This document shows positions 39,316 through 47,590 of a stretch of DNA of 64,000 nucleotides, piece after piece; position 1 is the stretch's first letter, and each line of letters begins with the position of its first letter. A program made the translations under genes and the position numbers. The stretch is from Lactiplantibacillus plantarum (GTDB lineage Bacteria; Bacillota; Bacilli; Lactobacillales; Lactobacillaceae), in NCBI RefSeq assembly GCF_014131735.1, contig NZ_CP039121.1, forward strand, positions 868,001 through 932,000. Reading direction: 5' to 3'. The notes beneath the pieces were generated by a model. It was not told where the DNA came from. It saw only the letters and a program-made list of their open reading frames with translations, and ran no database searches.

Positions 39316-40485
39316 CTAATCCTCCTGTGTGGTAGTTTGGGCGCGCCATAAGGCTAAACGATTTAGCCCTTCGCGTAGTGCCGATTGACTGGCTGCATAA
39401 CTTATCCGGAACCAACCCTCGCCACTCGTACCAAATGCTGAGCCAGGAACGACAGCAACTTGGGCCTCGTGTGCGAGTCGGGTCGCAAAGTCCCAGCTGG
39501 TGCCTTGGAAATCCTGTGGTAGCTGGACAAAGATATAGAATGCGCCCGTCGGATAAATATAATTGAATCCAATTTCACTCAGACGTTTGACGACGTAATC
39601 GCGGCGTGTTTGATAGACGTCACGCATTTCTGAGCCATCATCCAGACCATGGGTAAGTGCTTCGATACCAGCCGCTTGGGTGATTGAACTCGTTGAAGTA
39701 ACGAGGTACTGGTGGGTCTTCTTCATCTCGGTAATCAAGTTACTTGGGGCCATGATGAATCCCAGTCGCCAACCAGTCATGGCATGCGATTTGGAGAGGC
39801 CATTGATTGTGATCGTTTTGCTTGGATATAGTGTGGCAAAAGCAGTATGGGGCTGTTCATAGGTTAGTTCACTGTAAATCTCATCGCTAATAACGTAGAT
39901 TCCAGCGGTAGCAATGACGGCTTGCAAAGCCCGTAATTCATCATCAGTGTACGTGACGCCGGTGGGGTTGGTCGGGTAGTTTAAAATTAAGGCCTTGACG
40001 TGGTCGCGACGGTGATCATCTAGCGCAGCTTGTAACGCACTGGGTGTTAATTTATAACCCGTTGCGGTTGTGTCAATGGGAGCTAATTTTGCGTTTGCGA
40101 TGTCAACGACGGGTTGATAGCTCGTGTAAGCCGGTGTTGGCAATAAGACGGTATCGCCAGGATTAAGTAAAGTGAGCAGGGTCGTTGCAACGGCTTCACT
40201 AGCGCCGACTGTTGCAATGATTTGCTCAGGTGCATAGGTGAGTTGGTATTTCTGTTGAAAGTAGTGACTCGCAGCATCTTGCAAAGCGGCAAATCCCATT
40301 AGTGGCGAGTAGTGTGTCCAATCATTATGAATAGCTTGAATTGCCGCTTTTTTTACGTGACTTGGGGTGGGTAAGTCAGGTTCGCCGACCGTTAATCTGA
40401 TAATATCGGGAATTTGACTGATTGCTTCATCGAAGCGTCGGATGCCAGAGACTTGAATTTGTTGGATCCGAATATTTGTATTCAT
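39316..40485 (-). CDS. class I/II PLP aminotransferase, PatA-like
   Basis: 389 aa, fold type I. It has LTVGEPDLPTP, NYPTNPTGVTY, SDEIYSELTY and the PLP-lysine motif NGLSKSHAMTGWRLGF. Similar to PatA (N-acetyl-LL-diaminopimelate aminotransferase) and to aromatic/aspartate aminotransferases. Its operon with dapA favours a role in lysine/diaminopimelate synthesis, but substrate cannot be fixed from sequence. Start chosen at 40485; the adjacent ATG at 40488 is equally possible. Ribosome binding site is AGGAAGG. Confidence 0.85.
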   Translation of the reverse strand: MNTNIRIQQIQVSGIRRFDEAISQIPDIIRLTVGEPDLPTPSHVKKAAIQAIHNDWTHYSPLMGFAALQDAASHYFQQKYQLTYAPEQIIATVGASEAVATTLLTLLNPGDTVLLPTPAYTSYQPVVDIANAKLAPIDTTATGYKLTPSALQAALDDHRRDHVKALILNYPTNPTGVTYTDDELRALQAVIATAGIYVISDEIYSELTYEQPHTAFATLYPSKTITINGLSKSHAMTGWRLGFIMAPSNLITEMKKTHQYLVTSTSSITQAAGIEALTHGLDDGSEMRDVYQTRRDYVVKRLSEIGFNYIYPTGAFYIFVQLPQDFQGTSWDFATRLAHEAQVAVVPGSAFGTSGEGWFRISYAASQSALREGLNRLALWRAQTTTQED

Positions 40486-40585
40486 CATTAGGACCTTCCT
40501 CTCAACGTGATTACCGTTTATAATAAACAACAATCGTCCGGTTAGAAATAGACAATTTTGATAAAAATGAAAGGACAGTTGTGTG

Positions 40586-41950
40586 ATGCCATTAAATCGT
40601 CAGTCAACGACACCGTTATATATTCAGTTATACCAGCAGATGCGTGATGACTATGATGCTACTCAAGCCAACCACCAGTTATGGTCAATTCGTAAAATGG
40701 CACAAAATTTGGGAGTTTCCAAGACCACTGTCGAACAAGCTTACGATCAGTTGCTAGCAGAGGGCTATGTTTATACCGTTCCCGGGAGTGGCTACTTTTA
40801 TCGCGATCGGACACACTGGCCAGCAGCTAAACAGGCGCTGGAGACTGTGCCACAGCCCACTAAACCCAGGGCGTTCACTTATGATTTTCGGTATGGTGTG
40901 ACTCAGTTGTTATCGCCAAGTTGGAACGCTTGGAAACGGGCTGTCCGACTAGCGTTGCGTCAGACTGAGCAGCAACCAACGGCCGTTTATCCGGATGCGC
41001 AGGGCTTACCGGCTTTACGTGAAAACTTGGTTCGATTTTTGAAAACGACTCGTGGTGTGCGGTGCACAGCGGACCAGATTGTCATCACGAGTGGGGCTAA
41101 GGCAGGTCTCAGTATTCTACTTAGTATCTTGCCACGCGGAACGGTCGGAATTGAGAATCCAGGCTACCGCGGTTTATCCGAATTGGCGGCTAGTTATGGA
41201 CAGACGGCGGTCCCCATCAGAGTGACGGAAGATGGGCTCGATTTGACACAAGTTCGTGCGCGTAATCCTCAGATCATTTATACGACCCCTGGCCATCAAT
41301 TTCCATTAGGAGTCGTCTTGCCCATCGAGAAACGATTAGCGTTGTTACAATGGGCGGGGACTCAGCATCTCATCATTGAGGATGATTATGATAGTGAATA
41401 CCGATACAGTGCGCACCCATTACCCGCGCTACAGTCGCTAGCAACGGCTAATCAGGTGGCTTATTTGGGGACATTTTCGCGGGGAATTGATCCGACATTA
41501 CGGATGGGATATTTGGTCTTACCACCACAACTGGTGGCAACTTATCATCAACGGTATCAATATCGGGCTGAAATGGTGGCCGGCCTGTTACAACAAGCAA
41601 TGGCTAATTATTTTGAAGATGGGGCGTATTATCGGCACCTTAGTCGAAACCGAGCTGCTAATCGACAAAAGTATCGGGTACTTTGTCACCAGTTAGCGCA
41701 AACTAAGCAGATCCGACCAATTGCAACCGGCGCGGGGGTACACTTAGTTGTTCAGATTCCAGGCATTGCACAGGCTAAATTATTAGAAGCCCTAGAACGG
41801 CAACAGGTTCGGATTTATCCGCTTAACTCCAATTGGCGCGACATGCCCACGGCGGACTATTACTTGTTAGGGTTTGCCGGGCTGACACTGTCAGAGTTGA
41901 CGACCGGTGTCAAACGGTTGATTCAAGTTTGTGAACAACTGGTAGGGTAG
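40586..41950 (+). CDS. MocR/PdxR-type GntR regulator with aminotransferase domain
   Basis: 454 aa fusion. The N-terminal GntR winged helix (about 8-75) has IRKMAQNLGVSKTTVEQAYD. The rest is a fold type I aminotransferase-like domain with ITSGAKAGLSILL, ENPGYRG, IIEDDYDSEYRY and FSRGIDPTLRMGY. In such regulators the second domain binds PLP and senses PLP or an amine. The PLP lysine of FSKxLxP-type motifs is not obvious here (reads FSRGIDP). It is divergent from the aminotransferase-dapA operon, 100 bp apart. A GTG at 40583 is an alternative start. Confidence 0.87.
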   Translation: MPLNRQSTTPLYIQLYQQMRDDYDATQANHQLWSIRKMAQNLGVSKTTVEQAYDQLLAEGYVYTVPGSGYFYRDRTHWPAAKQALETVPQPTKPRAFTYDFRYGVTQLLSPSWNAWKRAVRLALRQTEQQPTAVYPDAQGLPALRENLVRFLKTTRGVRCTADQIVITSGAKAGLSILLSILPRGTVGIENPGYRGLSELAASYGQTAVPIRVTEDGLDLTQVRARNPQIIYTTPGHQFPLGVVLPIEKRLALLQWAGTQHLIIEDDYDSEYRYSAHPLPALQSLATANQVAYLGTFSRGIDPTLRMGYLVLPPQLVATYHQRYQYRAEMVAGLLQQAMANYFEDGAYYRHLSRNRAANRQKYRVLCHQLAQTKQIRPIATGAGVHLVVQIPGIAQAKLLEALERQQVRIYPLNSNWRDMPTADYYLLGFAGLTLSELTTGVKRLIQVCEQLVG

Positions 41951-42085
41951 GCGTTTATAAGCGGAATGGGTGGTGTTAGGGATTATTGCGACGCTAGTTA
42001 AGCTAATCCGCAGGCGCAATCCCGAAGAGCAAAATAAACGTGTATTGCCGATGGGCAGCAACCCATCCAATTGTTAAAGCGATAT

Positions 42086-42140
42086 AAAAAGGACCAGTTA
42101 TCAACACGTTGTTAGGCAAGTGTTGGTAACTGGTTCTTTT
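42086..42140. terminator. bidirectional terminator
   Basis: AAAAGGACCAGTTATCAACAC / GTGTTGGTAACTGGTTCTTTT arms between the MocR gene and zwf. Confidence 0.85.
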
Positions 42141-42173
42141 AATTAAGCCATTTAAGTGAATACGCTAGGACGG

Positions 42174-43658
42174 CTAGTTGCGGTAGACCCAGCGGTGACC
42201 ATCTTGACGTAATAATTCATCGGCCGCATCTGGTCCCATTGTACCAGGGCGGTAGTTTGGAAATTCGGGTTGATGTTCATCCCAGTATTTTTGAATGACG
42301 TCAACGAATTTCCACGAATCGGCAACCTCTTGCCAGTGGGTAAAGTTGGTTGCGTCGCCATTTAAGGCATCGTGAAGCAAACGTTCGTAAGCTTCTGGGC
42401 TACCAGCCGTGGCTTCAGCATCGTGAGAATAATTCAACTTGACCGGGGTGGTTACGAAGCCTTGGCCGATTGCTTTAGCATTCATGCGGAGCTCGAAGCC
42501 TTCAGTCGGTTCAACGTTGATTGTCAAGATGTTTGGATCGAGACTGGTTGCTGCGTCGTCATTAGCTCGGACGTCTTCATGATTGAAGATATTGACGACT
42601 GGCCGTTTGAACACCACGTCGATTCGCGTGAACTTATCGGCTAAGCGTTTCCCAGTCCGGATGTAAAACGGCACTCCGGACCACCGATAATTATCGATCA
42701 TGACTTTACCAGCGACGAAAGTATCGGTGTTAGAATCTGATGAAATCTTATCTTCGTCGCGGTAAGCTTTAGCATCATCGCCGGCACCGTATTGACCACG
42801 GACAAAGTTGGTTGCGACTTCTTCTGGTTTAAGTGGTCGTAAGCTCCGTAAAGCCTTGACCTTTTCCACGTCGATATCATTTTCAGTGAATTCAACTGGT
42901 TGATCCATTGTTAACAGACTCAAAATTTGCAAAATGTGATTTTGGACCATATCCCGCAAGGCACCGCTGTTATCATAGTAAACGGCCCGTTCTTCGACAC
43001 CCAGTTTTTCACTTAACGTAATTTGGACATTGTCGATGTAACGGTTGTTCCATAATGATTCCCAAATATTATTGCCAAAACGAATGGCCGTGATATTTTG
43101 AATCATTTCTTTACCAAGGTAGTGGTCAATTCGATAAATCTGATTTTCGTTAAAAGTAGCCGTTAATTGGTCGTTAAGTTCCTTGGCACTTTCATAATCA
43201 TGACCAAAAGGCTTTTCGATAATGACGCGGTTAAAACCGTTATCTGTCAGAATATTTTCGGAACGTAAGTGTTGGGCAATCGTACCGAAGAAGTTTGGTG
43301 CCATTGCTAAGTAGAAGATCCGGTTGCCTTGTAAACCATATTGGGCGTCCAGCTTTTCTGATAATTTTTTCAAAGTTCGGTAATGTTCAGCATCAGTAAC
43401 GTCATGCGATTGATAATAAAAATGGCTCGCAAATTGCGTCACCGTTTCCTGATCAGCATTCAGATCAGCTAGGGAGTCACTAATAACTTCATGATAGTGA
43501 TCATCAGTCCAAGGACGCCGAGCCGTCCCAATAACGGCAAAGTGGTCCTTGAGATAGCCCTTTTGATAGAGCTTAAATAGTGACGGGTACAGTTTACGCT
43601 GTGCGAGGTCACCAGTACCGCCAAAGATGGTGAATAAGGCAATTTTTTCGTTACTCAT
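42174..43658 (-). CDS. zwf: glucose-6-phosphate 1-dehydrogenase
   Basis: First step of the oxidative branch feeding the phosphoketolase pathway. It is 494 aa with the NADP-binding GGTGDLAQRKLYPSL (13-27) and the active-site motif RIDHYLGKE (176-184). The start is ATG at 43658; a GTG 9 bp upstream is in frame. The Shine-Dalgarno is weak (AGAAGTG). Works with xpk at 58.8 kb in pentose phosphate use. Confidence 0.96.
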   Translation of the reverse strand: MSNEKIALFTIFGGTGDLAQRKLYPSLFKLYQKGYLKDHFAVIGTARRPWTDDHYHEVISDSLADLNADQETVTQFASHFYYQSHDVTDAEHYRTLKKLSEKLDAQYGLQGNRIFYLAMAPNFFGTIAQHLRSENILTDNGFNRVIIEKPFGHDYESAKELNDQLTATFNENQIYRIDHYLGKEMIQNITAIRFGNNIWESLWNNRYIDNVQITLSEKLGVEERAVYYDNSGALRDMVQNHILQILSLLTMDQPVEFTENDIDVEKVKALRSLRPLKPEEVATNFVRGQYGAGDDAKAYRDEDKISSDSNTDTFVAGKVMIDNYRWSGVPFYIRTGKRLADKFTRIDVVFKRPVVNIFNHEDVRANDDAATSLDPNILTINVEPTEGFELRMNAKAIGQGFVTTPVKLNYSHDAEATAGSPEAYERLLHDALNGDATNFTHWQEVADSWKFVDVIQKYWDEHQPEFPNYRPGTMGPDAADELLRQDGHRWVYRN

Positions 43659-43775
43659 CAATTTCACTTCTTTACTAAGAATATTTTAAACCAAGTACTT
43701 GTTCATAAGCATTAATTCAGATTAAACTACCGTATTAATATTAAACCATACGTGGTGATGGTCAATTATAAAGTA

Positions 43776-44123
43776 CTAATGTTGCGGAGATTTTGGGAAC
43801 TGGTGTTTCAGTTCACGCTCAGTTGCAACGTTTTGCATGATCAAACCAACCGCTAAGGCGATGGCTTGAAAATTAAAGCTTTGCAATAGCGGAATCTTGA
43901 ACAGACCACCAATAATCGCGCCGATTAACAAAATGGAAAAGATTTCGATGCCAAACATTGAATAGAAGCGTTGTGCGAACCGCCATGTTTCCTCATTTTC
44001 AATCGCGCGTCGCGACATGTAGCCAGCGAGTGAGCGCATCTTAGGCATTCGCACGCGTTGATAGATCCAGAGCAACAGAATCACTAGGAAGCCTAACGCC
44101 AAGCCAAAGTTGTTATTCGCCAT
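43776..44123 (-). CDS. small three-segment membrane protein, SdpI/YfhL-like
   Basis: 115 aa. Membrane segments near 5-20, 58-75 and 83-98. The RRAIENEETWRFAQRF block between the first two resembles the conserved NEETW-type block of SdpI/YfhL proteins, a family that includes a toxin-immunity and signalling protein in B. subtilis. No sdpC-like toxin gene is nearby. Function unknown. Confidence 0.5.
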   Translation of the reverse strand: MANNNFGLALGFLVILLLWIYQRVRMPKMRSLAGYMSRRAIENEETWRFAQRFYSMFGIEIFSILLIGAIIGGLFKIPLLQSFNFQAIALAVGLIMQNVATERELKHQFPKSPQH

Positions 44124-44424
44124 GTTGTCACCTCAATTGTTGAAAGATTACACCGGTTGGCAGTGTTTAATTATATTATAACAATCATCAGGGGTGGTAG
44201 TCGACAATCAGGTTCAAAAACCGGACATTTCAATATTAATTTTTATGGATTGTCGAATTAATATTAGTACGACCTGGTTGAGACAGTTTGAACTTAGTCC
44301 AAATTCATCATGGCATCGTGAATTATAACTGGTTGTTAAGTGTGCTGCGAAGTTTAAAGTGATTCATTAAATTAAATTGGTTGGTTTGCTACCAAGTGTG
44401 CCATGGCTAATTGGGCCGCTAAAA
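44124..44424. other. intergenic spacer
   Basis: Promoter region of the leftward SdpI-like gene, then unassigned sequence with a GGTTGAGAC tag at 44276-44284. No frame supported. Confidence 0.4.
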
Positions 44425-44472
44425 TAAAAATGAACGTTCAGAAGTCCTTCGAACTCTGAACGTTCATTTTTA
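44425..44472 (-). terminator. terminator of oxidoreductase gene
   Basis: AAAAATGAACGTTCAGA / TCTGAACGTTCATTTTT hairpin; works leftward after the gene at 44531. Confidence 0.85.
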
Positions 44473-44530
44473 CAGTGGGACTAGCTACTAAGAATGGTGC
44501 CGGAAGATATTTATCGAGTAGCAGGATTGG

Positions 44531-45475
44531 TTAATCCGTCACGTGAATGACGATTTTACCCGTCGTATGGCGACTTTCGATGGATCGATGACCCTTAATG
44601 ACATTGGCTACGGAGAACGGTAATGTCGCAACGGTTAGCTTCACTTGACCGCTGACAACTAATTGGGCTAAGTCGGCTAGGTCTTGTGATGAGCCTTGGG
44701 TGAACTGAAAGGCAACTTTTTTCTGTTGATCATGTTGCTGCTCGTCCGTCGGTTGGCCGGCAATGGTTGCGAGCTGGCCGTCAGCTTTTAGGACCTTGAG
44801 ACCAGTATCAATATCACCAACGGTGTCAAAAACGGCATCATAGTCGTGCAAGACGGCGGCAGGATCGGTTTCGTGGTAATCAATGACTTCATCGGCCCCT
44901 AGGCGAGTTAACAAGTCACGGTGATTAGCACTAGCGGTGGTCGCGACGTAAGCGCCAAAGGCTTTAGCAATTTGAATTGCAAAGAGGCCAACACCACCAG
45001 CTCCACCCTGCACCAGAATCTTCTGTCCGGATTGCAGCTTAAGATTGTGCTTCATGCCGTAATAAGCGGTTAGTCCAGCGATTGGCAAAGCAGCAGCTTG
45101 ATCAAATGATAAGCCTGCTGGGAGATGGGCTAATTCTTTAGTATTAACAGTAATAAATTCACCATAAGTGCCGTTATTAGCTGCGTGGGCAGGCGCGGCG
45201 GAACCAAACACAGCGTCACCGATGTTAAAACCAGTGATGGCCTTGCCCATTTTGGTAATGACACCAGCGAAATCCCAACCTAAGACCAATGGAAAGGCCC
45301 ATAAGTCAGTAAAGGGTGAGGATAGGGCTCCCATCCGGCCAGCAATATCCATGGGATTGAGACTAAAGGCGTGAATCGCAACTTGAACTTCATCAGCTTG
45401 TGGTTCGGTCGTGGGCATGTCGACCATCGTAAATTCATCTGCGGAACCGTATTGGTTAATAGCAATTGTTTTCAT
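44531..45475 (-). CDS. MDR-family NADPH:quinone-type oxidoreductase
   Basis: 314 aa medium-chain dehydrogenase/reductase without the catalytic zinc cysteines. It has the enoyl-reductase/quinone-reductase pattern ALPIAGLTAYYGM and the cofactor motif VQGGAGGVGLFAIQIAKAFGA. Likely reduces quinones or reactive carbonyls. The MerR regulator gene lies just upstream on the same strand, and the promoter between them has a MerR-type 19-bp spacer, so the two form a sensor-detoxifier pair. Confidence 0.87.
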   Translation of the reverse strand: MKTIAINQYGSADEFTMVDMPTTEPQADEVQVAIHAFSLNPMDIAGRMGALSSPFTDLWAFPLVLGWDFAGVITKMGKAITGFNIGDAVFGSAAPAHAANNGTYGEFITVNTKELAHLPAGLSFDQAAALPIAGLTAYYGMKHNLKLQSGQKILVQGGAGGVGLFAIQIAKAFGAYVATTASANHRDLLTRLGADEVIDYHETDPAAVLHDYDAVFDTVGDIDTGLKVLKADGQLATIAGQPTDEQQHDQQKKVAFQFTQGSSQDLADLAQLVVSGQVKLTVATLPFSVANVIKGHRSIESRHTTGKIVIHVTD

Positions 45476-45509
45476 AATATCGTAACCTTCTTTGATTAAG
45501 TGTGCCGTT

Positions 45510-45540
45510 AGTATAAACTATGGTGTCCACACGATAGCAA
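45510..45540 (-). promoter_or_regulatory. MerR-type promoter with operator
   Basis: Leftward -35 TTGCTA (45540-45535), 19-bp spacer, -10 TATACT (45515-45510). The spacer holds the dyad TATGGTGTCCACACGATA (45519-45536), an inverted repeat TAT.GTGT..ACAC.ATA. An over-long spacer with a central dyad is the hallmark of MerR-activated promoters. Confidence 0.85.
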
Positions 45541-45560
45541 GTAAAAAGTAAAAAAGTTGG

Positions 45561-45938
45561 TTAATGATTTGGAGAAGCTTCAAAGTAAGCAATCTTATGT
45601 GCTAAAAACTGATCAGTTGCCTGTAATTGAGCGATTTGCTTTTTCACAGTAGCACGATATGAGCTCAGTTCTTGGATTCGCTGGGCCCGGTTTGGAATGT
45701 GGCCGTCACCGCTGAGTAGTTTTAGATCAAGGCCTAATTGCCGAAAAGTGGCAACGAATTGTAGACGCTCTAAATTTTGACGTGAATACTGTCGGTAGTT
45801 GTTGTGGTTGCGTGGTACGGGCCCAATCAACTGTTGTTGTTCATAATAACGGAGGGCGTCCTTGGTCATACCGGTGATGACGACAACCTCTTTGGTACTA
45901 AATGCCGTTTGTTCGGCTGGAATGGTGAAAAGTCTCAT
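45561..45938 (-). CDS. MerR-family transcriptional regulator
   Basis: 125 aa. N-terminal MerR helix-turn-helix (STKEVVVITGMTKDALRYYEQQQLIGP...YRQYSRQNLERL), then a coiled dimerisation helix and a short C-terminus. There is no cysteine in the protein, so it does not sense metals or thiol reagents through Cys; a small organic molecule is likelier. AAAGGAG precedes the ATG. It likely activates the oxidoreductase gene downstream. Confidence 0.88.
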   Translation of the reverse strand: MRLFTIPAEQTAFSTKEVVVITGMTKDALRYYEQQQLIGPVPRNHNNYRQYSRQNLERLQFVATFRQLGLDLKLLSGDGHIPNRAQRIQELSSYRATVKKQIAQLQATDQFLAHKIAYFEASPNH

Positions 45939-46269
45939 GTCAATTGCTCCTTTTTGACTTTAGTATACACGTGGTCAGTGCTTCTCGGAACAATACTAAA
46001 ACGGATGAAACGGATCCGCGGAGTGGGGGCCGCATTTAGAATGCACCAAATGGTCAAAGCACGGGCCTAGGCTGCGACTACAGCGTTGCGATTGTAAACA
46101 ACATGCAGTGTAAGACTTGATGCTAAGCGCGGCTTAAGTAAAAATGATTTCGTAGACTACTCAGCACCTTTTGCGACCTGATTGGTAGGTAAAAACGGTC
46201 AGGCGGCGTATACTATTTAGGGTATTGTTTTCTCAATGAATAAACTTAAATCAGAAATGTGGTGAGGAG
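45939..46269. other. intergenic spacer
   Basis: Promoter of the MerR gene at the left and of the MFS gene at the right (AT-rich near 46200-46255). The middle holds nothing I recognise. Confidence 0.35.
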
Positions 46270-47433
46270 ATGCAAAAAGAAGTTCGGTTACGGTGGCTGT
46301 TTCTAGCCAATTTGCTGAATAATGCGGGTGCCGCTTTTATGTGGCCATTAACAACGGTCTACATGCATAATTATCTCAAACAAAGCTTGACGTTTTCGGG
46401 AATTATTCTTTTTTTGATGTCGTTGGCTATGATTGCTGGTAACTTTATTGGCGGGCGCTTGTTTGATCACTGGCGACCATATTATACAGCGCTACTTGGT
46501 GGTGGTATTTCGACCGCAATTTTAACAACGTTGATTTTCTGGCATAGTTTGTGGCCTTACGCGATTGGCTTGATCATTGTCGGCTTTGGTGATGGTATCA
46601 GCATGACAGTCGTCAATGCCTATGCCGCAACGGTAACGACTAGATCCAACCGGTATGTTTTTAACATGCTTTATTTAGCACTCAACGTTGGGGTCGTTAT
46701 TGGGACATTATTGGTCGGTTACTTGTTGGAACTAGGTATCAATGTGGTGTTCATGGTGGCAACAGTTTGCTACCTTGGTCTTATGACGATTACGCTAAGT
46801 ACCTTTAACGTCACACCGACTGTTCGGACAGAGAAAGCTGCGCCACAGAAGCGGGATGTGACGCCTAAAAATCACTGTCAATTAATCTGGATGATTTGTT
46901 TGATGATTTTCACCATTTATCTGAGTTATGCCTTATGGGAAAGTATTCTTTCCGTGCACATGACCAACTTGGGGATTCCGTTCCGCCGGTATAGTGAAGT
47001 TTGGACGATTAACGGGCTATTAATTATTGTGAGTCAGCCGATCGTGGCGTTATTCAACGAACGATTTAAGATTGGCACTCAGATTGGCTTGGGCATTACG
47101 CTATTTGCCTTATCATTCTTGGGATTAGTATTTGCCCGGCAATACGTTGATTTTATTTTTATCATGGTGGTTTTAACGATCGGTGAGGTCATTGGCTTAC
47201 CGATTGCACCCGCCTGGGTCGATGATATGGCGGCTGATGATCAGCGCGGAAAATATCAAGGCCGATACAACATGGCTTTGTCATTGGGACGAGCTGTGGG
47301 ACCATTGTTCGGTGGCATGATGGTGGCTCAGTTCTCCTACTCGTTATTGTTTATTACGGTGACTATCTTAATGTTAGGTAGTTTGGCGTTAGTCTTGTGG
47401 CGCGCCCGGCGAGAACACTTATTAAATGGTTAA
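46270..47433 (+). CDS. major facilitator superfamily transporter
   Basis: 387 aa, 12 membrane segments. The loop 2-3 motif reads GNFIGGRLFDHWRPY, an MFS signature A variant. The second half has WVDDMAADDQRGKYQGRYNM and ends LWRARREH. Similar to multidrug or sugar efflux MFS proteins; substrate unknown. GAGGAG lies immediately before the ATG, an unusually close spacing. Terminator follows. Confidence 0.82.
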   Translation: MQKEVRLRWLFLANLLNNAGAAFMWPLTTVYMHNYLKQSLTFSGIILFLMSLAMIAGNFIGGRLFDHWRPYYTALLGGGISTAILTTLIFWHSLWPYAIGLIIVGFGDGISMTVVNAYAATVTTRSNRYVFNMLYLALNVGVVIGTLLVGYLLELGINVVFMVATVCYLGLMTITLSTFNVTPTVRTEKAAPQKRDVTPKNHCQLIWMICLMIFTIYLSYALWESILSVHMTNLGIPFRRYSEVWTINGLLIIVSQPIVALFNERFKIGTQIGLGITLFALSFLGLVFARQYVDFIFIMVVLTIGEVIGLPIAPAWVDDMAADDQRGKYQGRYNMALSLGRAVGPLFGGMMVAQFSYSLLFITVTILMLGSLALVLWRARREHLLNG

Positions 47434-47460
47434 GGAGCAGGTGGGCCCCGTGATATTAAC

Positions 47461-47498
47461 AAAGCTTTTAAGGTCAAATGCCTTGAAAGCTTTTTTGA
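47461..47498 (+). terminator. terminator of MFS gene
   Basis: AAAGCTTTTAAGG / CCTTGAAAGCTTTTTT hairpin. Confidence 0.8.
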
Positions 47499-47590
47499 TT
47501 CTTTGAAAGTGATGATGGAGACGATTGACGATACAATTTGAGCATTATCGGATAGAATAAATGAATTAATTAATAAAATGAGGTGAGTAC

